This document shows, one piece after another, positions 38,941-46,396 of a stretch of 64,000 bases of DNA; position 1 is the stretch's first letter; the number at the start of each line of letters is the position of its first letter. The DNA is from Propionibacterium sp. (GTDB lineage: Bacteria > Actinomycetota > Actinomycetes > Propionibacteriales > Propionibacteriaceae). The DNA lies in assembly GCA_022837595.1 (NCBI GenBank), contig JALHFX010000001.1:62001-126000 (forward strand), written 5' to 3'. Below the pieces are notes generated by a model. It had not been told where the DNA came from, ran no database searches, and saw only the letters and a list, made by a program, of their open reading frames with translations. Both the position numbers and the translations under genes were made by a program.

Positions 38941-39756
38941 GGTGGATAACTGTTTAGCCACGTTGGCCGGGTTAAGGCCGGGTCGGGTGATGAGCATCGG
39001 GACGGTCGAGGCAGGGGGGGCGAGGTTCGGCATTCGGGATGGAGGGAAGGGCGTGTGTCGGTGTGGTCGGAGGAAGAACGGAGGGTGGCCTCGGGTGTGG
39101 AGGAGGGACGGCTGCGGCTTCCTGGTCGGGGTTCAAGGAGGTCAGGTGCGCTTTCTCGGGTCCGGGCTTTGGGCTGGAGAAGGCAGGGGGGCGGGTCATG
39201 CAGCCAGGTGGGCGAGGGCGGGTCGGTCCTTCGATCTGGATGTGAGGCAGGTGGTGTGCGCGTTGGCGTTGGAGTGGCGAGGTTTTGCTTTCGGGTCAGA
39301 GGGCCGCAGGCAGCGGGGTTCCTCGGGCAGGGGTGGATAACTGTTTAGCCACCCGTCAGGAGACAAGGCGGCAGGACGGCGGCAGATGAGGTCCGGGTGG
39401 CGCTCCAGGGCAGGACGCTGCTGGAGGATGCAGGGGGGAGGGAAGGACGGCTTCAAGGTCGGCGTGATGCGGTGGCAGTCTTCGATCCAGAGGGAAGGCG
39501 GCAGGCGGTCTTTGGCCTCGGGTCCAGAAGGCCGAAGGCGCGGGGTTCAGCCGCATAGGGTGGATAACTGTTTAGCCAGCGGAGGGCGACGGCAGCCCAG
39601 GAGAACAGGAACTGGCCCTCAGGACGCAGGACGCCGGAGGATGCAGGGGGAGGGGAAGACAGCCTCGAGGTCGGCAGTGACCCGAAGGGGATTCCGGGTG
39701 GCAGAGGCGGTCGTGCGCGCGGGGTTTGTGCGGTCATCCGGATAATTGGTTATCCG
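38941..39756 (+). other. Candidate replication origin: three 20-bp repeats with DnaA-box core
   Basis: GGTGGATAACTGTTTAGCCA occurs exactly at 38941, 39332 and 39559. GTGGATAA is 8 of 9 bases of the DnaA box complement, and the outer GTGG/CCAC bases make a dyad. A fourth dyad, CGGATAA-TTGG-TTATCCG, lies at 39739. The repeats close diverged units of about 230-390 bp sharing GGATGCAGGGGG blocks. Origin function is inferred; no replication initiator gene is recognised nearby. Confidence 0.5.
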
Positions 39757-39798
39757 CTTGGCGGAACCTCAAAGAAGCCCTCCCCTGCACGAAAAAGC

Positions 39799-39821
39799 GC
39801 ATCACTTGATGATGCTATAGT
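39799..39821 (+). promoter_or_regulatory. Probable VapBC promoter/operator
   Basis: Dyad GCATCA-CTTGA-TGATGC directly followed by TATAGT, a -10-like box, about 30 nt before vapB. Typical place for autorepression by the VapBC complex. Confidence 0.5.
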
Positions 39822-39850
39822 AGGGCGTGCCTTTTGTTGGGAGATACGGT

Positions 39851-40051
39851 ATGCGCACCACGCTCGCGCTCGACGATGAACTTTTGGCCAAGGCCCAGGC
39901 GCTGACCGGCATGACCGAAAAATCTGCCTTGGTGAAGGAGGCGTTGCGAGCGCTCATCCAACGCGAAAGCGCCCGCCGGCTGGCCCTGCTAGGCGGCTCA
40001 GAACCACAGCTGACCGACATCCCGCGGCGCCGGCCGGAACACGACGAATGA
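39851..40051 (+). CDS. vapB: VapB-type antitoxin
   Basis: 66 residues: RHH start MRTTLALDDELLAKAQALTG, helix TEKSALVKEALRALIQRESA, then a flexible toxin-binding end with GGSEPQLTDIPRRRP. This matches type II VapB antitoxins. It binds its promoter and neutralises the PIN-domain toxin encoded next, which it overlaps by 4 bases. GGGAG lies 7 nt upstream. Confidence 0.85.
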   Translation: MRTTLALDDELLAKAQALTGMTEKSALVKEALRALIQRESARRLALLGGSEPQLTDIPRRRPEHDE

Positions 40052-40419
40052 TCCTGGTGGACACCTCGGTCTGGATCGACCACTTGCGTAGCACCGAAGC
40101 GCACTTGTCCGAACTCTTGAACGAAGGACGGGTGTGCATGCATCCCCATGTGCTGGGCGAGATCGCACTCGGCAGTCTCAAGCATCGGGCAGTCGTGCTC
40201 GAGGCCATGCAGAATCTGCCGCCTGCGATCGTGGCCACCGACGACGAAGTCTTTCGCTTCATCGACGATCACGCCCTCTTCGGGCTGGGCGTCGGCTATA
40301 CCGATGCGCACCTGCTGGCAGCGACCAAGCTATCACCAGGTACCCGGCTCTGGACGCGCGATCGGCGCCTCGGCAGCGCAACTGCCCGGCTCGGGATCGC
40401 TTACGAATTGGCCCACTGA
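40048..40419 (+). CDS. vapC: VapC toxin, PIN-domain ribonuclease
   Basis: A 123-residue PIN domain: MILVDTSVWIDHLR (first Asp), HVLGEIALGS (Glu), GVGYTDAHLLAA (Asp) and LWTRDRRLG (last Asp), i.e. the four acidic metal ligands are present. VapC toxins cut specific RNAs, often tRNA. The pair would stabilise the plasmid by post-segregational killing. Confidence 0.88.
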   Translation: MILVDTSVWIDHLRSTEAHLSELLNEGRVCMHPHVLGEIALGSLKHRAVVLEAMQNLPPAIVATDDEVFRFIDDHALFGLGVGYTDAHLLAATKLSPGTRLWTRDRRLGSATARLGIAYELAH

Positions 40420-40431
40420 AAAGAGATCGCC

Positions 40432-41103
40432 ATGCAACCCACGCCCCCTGTTGCCCAACTCCTCGATAGCCTCGGCCTGGCACTTGGTACCTACCAGGTC
40501 GAGCTCGTCGACATCCATCAGGCTGAGACGGCATACATCCATCACTCACTCGTTCCAGTGGCAGTTGTTGGCTACGCACAGGTATCCCCCACATTCGCCA
40601 CGGGACGGTTTCCGAAATTCACCTTCATCGACCTCATTCACAAGCGGCCTTCGATGGACGAGATCGAGGCTCGGGCACTGGCTGCGGTCTGCGGGCTCGA
40701 TCTCGAACCTGGCTCTTGGAGCAACCCCGAACCGTTCGGCACCCACCTGTGGTCGATGATCGAGCGCTTCGACCTTGGGGCGTTCTTCCAACGCGTCGAT
40801 CGACCCTACGGCAGCCGCGGTGAGCACTACTACATGCGCCCCCGCGGTTTCGACTGGAGTAACGCAGACAATCCAGAGATCCCTGGAGCACTGGATCAGT
40901 GGCGATCCGATTATCGGAAGCTGCCGACGTACCGCCAACTACTGGTGGCAACGATCCTGCAGCTCTACTTTCAGTCCGATGACCGTTACTGGATGGTACG
41001 CGTGCCGAAAAAATGGCATGCCGCTGAAGGCATCGAGATCCTCAAGACCAACGGCGCGTTACAGGACTGGGCCCGGCTGTATGCGCTCTACCCGGGGTGG
41101 TGA
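40432..41103 (+). CDS. Hypothetical protein
   Basis: A 223-residue protein with strand-rich N-terminal half (VPVAVVGYAQVSPTF, FPKFTFIDLIHKRPS) and helical C-terminal half with YRQLLVATILQLYFQS. No known motif. It starts 12 nt after vapC without a strong SD and may be a third gene of the VapBC transcript. Codon use is somewhat different from the plasmid backbone genes. Confidence 0.6.
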   Translation: MQPTPPVAQLLDSLGLALGTYQVELVDIHQAETAYIHHSLVPVAVVGYAQVSPTFATGRFPKFTFIDLIHKRPSMDEIEARALAAVCGLDLEPGSWSNPEPFGTHLWSMIERFDLGAFFQRVDRPYGSRGEHYYMRPRGFDWSNADNPEIPGALDQWRSDYRKLPTYRQLLVATILQLYFQSDDRYWMVRVPKKWHAAEGIEILKTNGALQDWARLYALYPGW

Positions 41104-41281
41104 GCCTTGGGGTGGGCAACCCTCGAGATCCCGGTCTCGCATGCGCCGGCGATCGTCGCCCTTGCTGCACTCAACGTCTTCTTATCCTGTTTATCCGCTG
41201 ATTTTTCGGCTAGAAATCACCGTGCATCTGCACGTTCGCCAACGCTCATCTTGGCGGCTGGATTCCGATGGAAGAATCTAT
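41104..41281 (+). other. Gap without supported gene
   Basis: No RBS-backed frame of useful length and no strong hairpin with T-run on the plus strand after 41103. Further right, the minus strand holds a 28-codon basic frame (41371-41457, GTG start, poor SD) that could be a tiny gene but is not called. Confidence 0.4.
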
Positions 41282-41331
41282 AAAAAAACCCCTCAGCAGC
41301 GTCCCCGCCGAGGCAGGGTCACCGAGAGGGG
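41282..41331 (-). terminator. Minus-strand terminator
   Basis: CCCCTC and GAGGGG pair around GGCGGGG-type inner pairs, with seven T on the minus strand. It would end a short minus-strand transcript from the 41.3-41.5 kb gap, perhaps the tiny basic frame there. Confidence 0.55.
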
Positions 41332-41499
41332 CCGTGTTGAGCAGAACTCTAGGTCACCAGGAGTGGCGCGTCAATGAGCGCTGGCTTGTTGCTTCTTTTG
41401 TGAAGAACGCCACGCTTTTGCTTGCTTGTACGCGCTCTTTTGCGCGCTAGAAAACACGCCCTTTTAAGACAACGTCGCCAGATTCTCAGCACGCCCTGT

Positions 41500-41541
41500 G
41501 CATCTCCTTCAGGCAGCACTAACCCATTGCCTACAAGGAGA
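41500..41541 (+). promoter_or_regulatory. SD-hairpin leader
   Basis: CTCCTT (41504-41509) pairs with AAGGAG (41535-41540), and AGGC (41511-41514) with GCCT (41529-41532). Loop AGCACTAACCCATT. A complete two-segment stem. Confidence 0.75.
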
Positions 41542-41546
41542 GCACC

Positions 41547-42527
41547 ATGAACAGCAAGAAACACCGCAAGTACATCGAAACCGCAAAGGCACTGCCCGCG
41601 TATTGCATCTACCCCGACGATTATCACTTCTCGGATGCGTGGGCCGACAAGCTCATCGCCGGATGGATCTCGCTCAAGCGGGTGCAGGTCGAGAGCAAAT
41701 GGGACAACGCTCGTTTCCGTGACGCCCTGATCGATCTGGTGATCGAACTCAGCGAGGGATGGGAAGCCGAGTTCTTGGAGGCTGCACGCCAGGAAGGGAT
41801 GACCTTTGATTGTGTCTCTTACGAGGTGCAAGAGCAGATGCACCAGGCCTACATCCAGGCCCACCGGGAGCGGGCCTTCGATCTCATCCCAAACGGCCTG
41901 CATGGCGAATTGTGCTGGGTGCCGGGATGGAACGGGGTCAGTCTCGATGAACTGATGGAGGAGTTCGGGCAGCGCAGCCAGCGCTATAACTCGAACTACA
42001 TCGAAGAGGTGCAGCCTGGCCGTTGGTTGATCGAGTTGCTCAAACTGGGCAACTGCTCGAGTGAGTCGCTTCGCGCGTATTGCATGGCGCATGGCGCTGA
42101 GGGACGGATTTTCGTTGAGCACACCGCGGATCTGCGCTGGAAAGTCGAAGCTGATCCTCAGCGTCCAACGGTGCTTTCGCCCGAAGAGGTGGTGTCAATC
42201 ATCGAGAACGGCTACACCTGGGCCGTCCCGATGGCGCACGCACAGATCAACGTGCGGGCGCTTTTCGAGCACGATTGCACCAAGCCGATGTTCTGGAGCA
42301 CAGCCCAGGGCAAGGTTCACATCGGTCTGCACGACGGTGTGCTCAACGGCGCGGGCTACATGGATGCCTACGATGGTTACCTGGTGGTACCCGCCAACGC
42401 GACGGGCTTTGCCGGTGAAGCGCGCTGGCACTGGAGCATCAACAAGGTGTACGGCATCGTGAAGTCCTACTTCAAGGTGACGCCTATCGAGGTGACGACG
42501 ATCGACACGATCTCTGTTGCCGCGTAA
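41547..42527 (+). CDS. Hypothetical protein, 326 residues
   Basis: No recognised family. Acidic overall, with helical N-terminal half (RFRDALIDLVIELSEGWEAE; EVQEQMHQAYIQAHRERAFD) and a strand-rich end containing several Trp and Tyr (EARWHWSINKVYGIVKSYFK). Likely cytoplasmic. Single-gene unit between a full SD-hairpin leader and a terminator. Confidence 0.6.
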   Translation: MNSKKHRKYIETAKALPAYCIYPDDYHFSDAWADKLIAGWISLKRVQVESKWDNARFRDALIDLVIELSEGWEAEFLEAARQEGMTFDCVSYEVQEQMHQAYIQAHRERAFDLIPNGLHGELCWVPGWNGVSLDELMEEFGQRSQRYNSNYIEEVQPGRWLIELLKLGNCSSESLRAYCMAHGAEGRIFVEHTADLRWKVEADPQRPTVLSPEEVVSIIENGYTWAVPMAHAQINVRALFEHDCTKPMFWSTAQGKVHIGLHDGVLNGAGYMDAYDGYLVVPANATGFAGEARWHWSINKVYGIVKSYFKVTPIEVTTIDTISVAA

Positions 42528-42535
42528 ACCATCCA

Positions 42536-42571
42536 GACCGTCACTTCCCTCGCGGGTGTGACGGTCATTTT
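42536..42571 (+). terminator. Intrinsic terminator
   Basis: GACCGTCAC pairs with GTGACGGTC, then ATTTTT. The 100 nt that follow contain TTGACT (42574), a possible -35 box for the next gene. Confidence 0.78.
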
Positions 42572-42683
42572 TGTTGACTTGCGCGAGAACTAGACGATTA
42601 GCTGATCGTTTCGGCTCGCCTATTTAAGCGCGCTTGAATTGCTTTTATGGCTTCCAGTAACGCCAATTCGCATCAACCGGTGC

Positions 42684-42726
42684 GCATCTCCACAGGGCAG
42701 TTCAATCATCTACCCTTCAAGGAGAA
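42684..42726 (+). promoter_or_regulatory. SD-hairpin leader
   Basis: GCATCTC, AGGG (42694-42697) pairs with CCCT (42713-42716), CTC can pair with GAG of the SD. The loop is CAGTTCAATCATCTA. Confidence 0.6.
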
Positions 42727-42731
42727 TTCTC

Positions 42732-43346
42732 ATGCAGCAAGAACCCGTCACCATCATCGCAACGCGGTTGATCCGCTACACGCACTTGCTGGACCTTCGC
42801 GCCAGTTGCTATGCCGCTATCGAAGCGCAACGCAAGATCATCGAGCATGATGGACAGACCAGCTCTCACAGCCTGTCTCTGCACTCGCTGCAGCAACAAG
42901 CCCAGCAGATCGAGAGTGAGCTCACCGAGCTTGGCTCTGTCGATTTTCGTCAGGATTTGATCAAGCTCGATTCGGCCGCGAAGGTTGTTCTCTCACTAGA
43001 AGCCCAGTTTGGAGAAGCGATCGACCGCGATGAGGAGATCGGTGGCGTCGATGCCGTCGATAGCATTACCGACCTTCTCCTTGGCCAAGGGCGCCCAACG
43101 CTTGAAGTGTTGGGCTTGCGCGAAGCTCCATTCTGGAAAGCCGCTGCAGAGTTCGGCTATCGAGTCCACCGAGGGCACGAAGTCGACGGCGCCGAACTGG
43201 AAGGCAAGTATTGGTGGTCGCTCTACCGTGAGGATTGGGTTGAGGTCGAAACCAGCGAAAGTGTGTTCGATTCGTACGAAGCAGCCTGGCAGAACGCGAT
43301 GTGCGCACTGGCCAGCGAACTGAAGTCCGAGTGCCCTGAGTCCTGA
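42732..43346 (+). CDS. Hypothetical protein
   Basis: A 204-residue helical protein with a coiled coil (HSLQQQAQQIESELTELGSV) and a C-terminal strand-rich, Trp-containing segment (GKYWWSLYREDWVEVETSES). No known motif. Single-gene unit with leader and terminator. Confidence 0.6.
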   Translation: MQQEPVTIIATRLIRYTHLLDLRASCYAAIEAQRKIIEHDGQTSSHSLSLHSLQQQAQQIESELTELGSVDFRQDLIKLDSAAKVVLSLEAQFGEAIDRDEEIGGVDAVDSITDLLLGQGRPTLEVLGLREAPFWKAAAEFGYRVHRGHEVDGAELEGKYWWSLYREDWVEVETSESVFDSYEAAWQNAMCALASELKSECPES

Positions 43347-43364
43347 TCCGTCATCAAGCACCCC

Positions 43365-43397
43365 TCCCCCGCACAGCTTGGCTGTCGGGGGATTTTT
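43365..43397 (+). terminator. Intrinsic terminator
   Basis: TCCCCCG and ACAGC pair with GCTGT and CGGGGGA, then T5. Confidence 0.82.
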
Positions 43398-43503
43398 CCG
43401 TCTCAGGCGCTACGCAGCGGAAAAAATCGCCAACTCATCTGCGCGCGGAGTATCGCTCATGTAATCGGCACAAAAACACAGGCCGTTTTCCCTTTCTCGC
43501 AAA

Positions 43504-43541
43504 GCCATCTCCACGGGGCAGACCTAACCCACAAGGAGATC
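43504..43541 (+). promoter_or_regulatory. SD-hairpin leader
   Basis: ATCTCC (43507-43512) pairs with GGAGAT (43535-43540) and GGG (43516-43518) with CCC (43528-43530). The loop is CAGACCTAA. Confidence 0.75.
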
Positions 43542-43544
43542 GAC

Positions 43545-43949
43545 ATGATCGAGATGGCAATCACATGCCTTGCACTGAACCTCTACCATGAGGCGAGGGG
43601 CGAACCGGAGATCGGCCAATGGGCCGTTGCCCAAGTGACGATGAACCGGGCCCAGCATGATCCGGCCAAAGTGTGTGACACCGTGTTCAAGCCACGGCAA
43701 TTCTCGTGGACAAACCGCTTGGTTGAAGCGCCTACGCCCGAGATTCGTCGAGCTCGGGCAGAGAATTACATGCCGAGAGAAGCAGAGGCATGGGAGTTGG
43801 CGAAGAAGATCGCTCGCCGAACACTCCAAGGAAGAGGACGGAACGTGGTTGGCGGCGCTACCCACTACCATGCCGACTACGTCGCACCACGATGGGCTTC
43901 GACCTTCAGTCAGGTCGCCCAGATCGGGAGTCACGTCTTCTACCGATGA
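43545..43949 (+). CDS. SleB-type cell wall hydrolase
   Basis: A 134-residue protein of the SleB/CwlJ hydrolase type: LALNLYHEARGEPEIGQWAV (catalytic Glu in the YHEARGE motif), QVTMNR, DTVFKPRQFSW, GATHYHADYVAPRW and a final HVFYR. These cut peptidoglycan glycan strands. There is no signal peptide, so export would need another route, as for phage endolysins or conjugation-linked lytic enzymes. Confidence 0.85.
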   Translation: MIEMAITCLALNLYHEARGEPEIGQWAVAQVTMNRAQHDPAKVCDTVFKPRQFSWTNRLVEAPTPEIRRARAENYMPREAEAWELAKKIARRTLQGRGRNVVGGATHYHADYVAPRWASTFSQVAQIGSHVFYR

Positions 43950-43968
43950 TGCGGTCTTGACCTTTACT

Positions 43969-44004
43969 CCCCTGCGTTTCCTTGATGGATTCGCAGGGGT
44001 TTTT
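43969..44004 (+). terminator. Intrinsic terminator
   Basis: CCCCTGCG pairs with CGCAGGGG, then T5. Confidence 0.85.
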
Positions 44005-44097
44005 CATTTCAGAAGAAAGAAACAGCCGCTTGTCTGCGCGTTGCTAGGCGCTTATCTGGACACCAGGAAATTACGGCCTTTTACCTTCTCCGCCTGG

Positions 44098-44137
44098 GCA
44101 TCTCTCCCTTGCAGTTCAACCCATCACGCAAGGAGAA
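44098..44137 (+). promoter_or_regulatory. SD-hairpin leader
   Basis: CCTTGC (44107-44112) pairs with GCAAGG (44128-44133), and TCT/AGA outside with one bulged C. Loop AGTTCAACCCATCAC. Precedes a GTG start. Confidence 0.72.
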
Positions 44138-44141
44138 GATC

Positions 44142-44366
44142 GTGCTCACCCTCATCAATGGTGACTGCGCAGGTCTGCGTCCGGCCCACCACTTCAACGA
44201 TGTACTGGTCACAACGACACGTCTCATTCAGTACGTGGAAAAGGGACAGATCGAGGTCGCGCACCTGCTGGCTGCCAATTTCACGCCCTTAGAACGCTGT
44301 GTTGTGTCCCGTCTGATGATCAATCGCGGCATCGCACCACAGACCGTGCTTCGCACCCTGTCTTGA
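44142..44366 (+). CDS. Small hypothetical protein
   Basis: 74 residues from a GTG start chosen by AAGGAG 6 nt upstream: LTLINGDCAGLRPAHHFNDV, then helices VEKGQIEVAHLLAANF and LERCVVSRLMINRGIA. No known domain. First of two genes in the unit. Confidence 0.55.
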   Translation: MLTLINGDCAGLRPAHHFNDVLVTTTRLIQYVEKGQIEVAHLLAANFTPLERCVVSRLMINRGIAPQTVLRTLS

Positions 44367-44385
44367 CCGACACAAAGGAATCGCA

Positions 44386-44733
44386 ATGAATACTGTCTCT
44401 GATCCTGTTTTCTGGATTACACCGGAATCAATCCACGCCCTCCGTTGTGCCTTTGATGCTACGACCAAGGGCAGCTGGCATGCGGAGGCCTCGATGACGA
44501 AGCCGACCATCTCGATTACTGGCAATGGCCTTCGCTCCGTCGTCGCCCGCCTGGATGAAAACGGCCTGTGCCATGAGCACGGAGGTTCCGCGCTGGGTAA
44601 CGCGCTGTTCATCGCGCGTGCCCACGAAATGATGCCGTTCCTGCTTGCGTGCGTAGAGGTGGCGCAACAAGCGGCAACCGGTGAGCTCGCCGGCGATGCG
44701 CTGCAAGCGAAGGCGCAGCGTATTTTCGACTGA
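44386..44733 (+). CDS. Hypothetical protein
   Basis: A 115-residue protein. Residues 47-115 (GNGLRSVVARLDENGLCHEH, ARAHEMMPFLLACVEVAQQA, GDALQAKAQRIFD) are helical with a central small strand region. AAAGGA lies 8 nt upstream. Function unknown. Followed by a strong terminator. Confidence 0.55.
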   Translation: MNTVSDPVFWITPESIHALRCAFDATTKGSWHAEASMTKPTISITGNGLRSVVARLDENGLCHEHGGSALGNALFIARAHEMMPFLLACVEVAQQAATGELAGDALQAKAQRIFD

Positions 44734-44767
44734 AGCCGTTGTCGCCATCCGGCACATCGATCCAACG

Positions 44768-44797
44768 TCGCCCTCATCACGAGGGCGATTTTTTTTT
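44768..44797 (+). terminator. Intrinsic terminator
   Basis: TCGCCCTC pairs with GAGGGCGA over ATCAC, then T9. The next leader starts about 14 nt later. Confidence 0.9.
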
Positions 44798-44810
44798 CGC
44801 TTCTCCCTGA

Positions 44811-44848
44811 GCACATCTCTCTCCTTGCAGCACAACCCAACAAGGAGA
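44811..44848 (+). promoter_or_regulatory. SD-hairpin leader, 8-bp perfect stem
   Basis: TCTCCTTG (44820-44827) pairs with CAAGGAGA (44841-44848). Loop GCAGCACAACCCAA. Confidence 0.78.
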
Positions 44849-44853
44849 TGAGC

Positions 44854-45159
44854 ATGTCCAACACCCCCGAACTTGCGCCGATCAGAAGCCAGCTCGACGC
44901 ACTTACCGCAATAGCACGTGAGCGAAGGTTGGGCGCAGCGCCCGACTTCGCAGGGGCCGTCGGTGGTGCCGACATCGATTTCATGACGCCCGAAGAACGA
45001 GAACTGCGCCATCAACTGTTGATGCAGTTTCCCACCTTTGCTGAAGACCGTGCAGCTGCCCGTCAGCGCATTGCTGAGCGAATCGCAGCACGTCGCCGCG
45101 GCCTCCACATCCGTGAGTCGGCCGCAAGAGACCATGCAATCGAGGACTTCCGTAAATGA
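44854..45159 (+). CDS. Hypothetical Arg-rich helical protein
   Basis: A 101-residue protein, mostly helix with an Arg/Ala-rich middle (AAARQRIAERIAARRRGLHI). The second ATG of ATGAGCATG is chosen because the first touches the SD. Three genes (44854, 45156, 45337) overlap and form an operon. No known domain. Confidence 0.55.
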   Translation: MSNTPELAPIRSQLDALTAIARERRLGAAPDFAGAVGGADIDFMTPEERELRHQLLMQFPTFAEDRAAARQRIAERIAARRRGLHIRESAARDHAIEDFRK

Positions 45160-45353
45160 CAACCTGGATCATTGATGTGCGTGACAGGGTCGGCCAACGG
45201 GTTCAACCCGATGCCGATGTACCTCCTGACAGTCTGCGCTTTCGAAAGGTCGTGGCAGATACCTTCACCGAAGCCCTACTCAAGGCTCAGGCTGAAGTTG
45301 CTGCCCTGACGGTTCCGTCGAAAATGGAGATGCCTCATGCCAAGCACTGCTGA
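45156..45353 (+). CDS. Small hypothetical protein
   Basis: 65 residues, starting MTTWIIDVRDRVGQRVQPDA, a strand pair then a helix (FTEALLKAQAEVAAL). ATGA overlap with the previous gene suggests coupling. No known family. Confidence 0.5.
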   Translation: MTTWIIDVRDRVGQRVQPDADVPPDSLRFRKVVADTFTEALLKAQAEVAALTVPSKMEMPHAKHC

Positions 45354-45606
45354 ACTTCAAGAGGAAATAAACCGGCTTCAGAGAGCTCTCACTCAATCTG
45401 AAAACCGCGCCGAGATGTATTTTCAGCAGCTCGTCATGGGCATTCACGTTCGTTCTGACTTGAAGCTGTTTTTTGATCAGGTCGAAAGAAACAAAGGTAG
45501 GAGTGCAGAGAGAGAGCGGTGTATCGCCATCTGTCTTAAAGAAAGCAAGGAGCCGAATGATCTGGGAGACATCCTTGCTCATCGCATCCGAACATTGAAC
45601 GCCTGA
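45337..45606 (+). CDS. Small coiled-coil protein
   Basis: 89 residues, N-terminal coiled coil (AELQEEINRLQRALTQSENR) and a second charged helix (SAERERCIAICLKESKEPND). TGGAG precedes the ATG, within the end of the previous gene. Possibly a dimeric regulator; no motif decides. Confidence 0.5.
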   Translation: MPSTAELQEEINRLQRALTQSENRAEMYFQQLVMGIHVRSDLKLFFDQVERNKGRSAERERCIAICLKESKEPNDLGDILAHRIRTLNA

Positions 45607-45622
45607 TACGTTCGAGCCAAAA

Positions 45623-45650
45623 AACGCCAGCCCGGTCTGGCGTTTTTTTT
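45623..45650 (+). terminator. Terminator, both directions
   Basis: AAAAAACGCCAG pairs with CTGGCGTTTTTT over CCCGGT, giving T-runs on both strands. Confidence 0.9.
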
Positions 45651-45678
45651 CGGCCTTTGGGTAGTTCACATGCTCATC

Positions 45679-45719
45679 GCCACATCTCTCCGTGCAGTCC
45701 TAACCAACAAGGAGATGTG
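45679..45719 (+). promoter_or_regulatory. SD-hairpin leader with long outer stem
   Basis: CACATCTC (45681-45688) pairs perfectly with GAGATGTG (45712-45719). Inside are CCGTGCAGTCCTAACCAACA. It shows that the CATCTC element itself can be the anti-SD strand. Confidence 0.75.
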
Positions 45720-45721
45720 CC

Positions 45722-46291
45722 ATGACCAGCACGAAAAAGAAGCCTGTCCCCAAATGCAATCAGTCGTCCAAGTGGAAGCGGGGTGTGCGAGAACGGATCG
45801 CCGCTCAACAGAAGCAAAACAGCAAGAAGAAGGCAACGAAGAACAGCAAGCCACAGGCTAAATTTTTGCCTTGGGAGCGTCAGCCAGTGACCTGCCCGTA
45901 CTGCAGCCGGCGTGCCATGCTGGTGACAGGCCAAGTCATCTACCCACATCGCCCCGACCTGCATGATCTCAACTTCTGGCTTTGCGATCACTGCAAAGCC
46001 TATGTTGGGACGCACAAGGCCGGTCTCGGCTGGGGAAACGGCACGCGCCCAAAGGGTACGCTTGCCGATGAGCCGACGCGTCGCGCTCGCAGGGCCGCAC
46101 ATGCAGCATTCGACCCGTTCTGGCAAGAAGGCGATCTTTCACGGCGGAAGGCTTACGCCTGGCTCGCTGAGTCCCTAGGGCTGAGCGTCGAAGAAACACA
46201 CCTTGGCGCCTTCGACGTCGCAACTTGCCAACGCGTGATCGAACTTTGCGTGGCCAGAAGGTCGCAGCTTTCTGACGACTGCCTGCTCTGA
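45722..46291 (+). CDS. Zinc-finger protein, DUF3268-like
   Basis: A 189-residue protein. A Lys-rich N-terminal 45 residues precede VTCPYCSRRAMLVTGQVIYP and FWLCDHCKAYVGTH, a Cys4-type zinc site (CPYC / CDHC), then PKGTLADEPTRRARRAAHAA and FDPFWQ, a helix and GAFDVATCQRVIEL. This order matches DUF3268, a zinc-binding family of unknown role on phages and plasmids. ATG 4 nt after the leader stem. Confidence 0.75.
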   Translation: MTSTKKKPVPKCNQSSKWKRGVRERIAAQQKQNSKKKATKNSKPQAKFLPWERQPVTCPYCSRRAMLVTGQVIYPHRPDLHDLNFWLCDHCKAYVGTHKAGLGWGNGTRPKGTLADEPTRRARRAAHAAFDPFWQEGDLSRRKAYAWLAESLGLSVEETHLGAFDVATCQRVIELCVARRSQLSDDCLL

Positions 46292-46303
46292 TCCTTACCC
46301 ATT

Positions 46304-46334
46304 AACCCCCGTCGCCTGCTGGCACGGGGGTTTT
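46304..46334 (+). terminator. Intrinsic terminator
   Basis: AACCCCCGT pairs with ACGGGGGTT, then TTTCT. Confidence 0.8.
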
Positions 46335-46349
46335 CTCATGGGCTGTTGC

Positions 46350-46389
46350 TCATCTCCTGCTTGCAGTCCAAACCCGCACACAAGGAGAA
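46350..46389 (+). promoter_or_regulatory. SD-hairpin leader
   Basis: CATCTCCTGCTTGCAGTCCAAACCC and CAAGGAG; CTTG (46360-46363) pairs with CAAG (46381-46384) or CTCCT (46354-46358) with AGGAG, two alternative registers. Confidence 0.62.
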
Positions 46390-46396
46390 TCCAGAC

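Larger units (their letters stand above)
36320..39760 (+). repeat. G-rich degenerate repeat region, about 3.4 kb, non-coding
   Basis: The plus strand is strikingly G-over-C rich and built of diverged copies of a block with core GGAGGCCGCAACGRGGGTG, seen at about 36655, 36779, 37000, 37310, 37580, 37688, 37786, 38455 and 38555. TTCTCTGCCMAAC followed by ACGGCGG recurs 1.8 kb apart (36861, 38652). Every frame is open only because the repeats lack T-rich stops; no convincing protein is encoded. A slipped-repeat, origin-associated or recombination region is possible. Confidence 0.7.

Noticed and set aside
36700..39350. Many long open frames in all directions in the G-rich region
   Set aside because: They come from repeat units poor in stop codons; products are Gly/Arg/Pro-rich low complexity, overlap each other in several frames and lack SDs.
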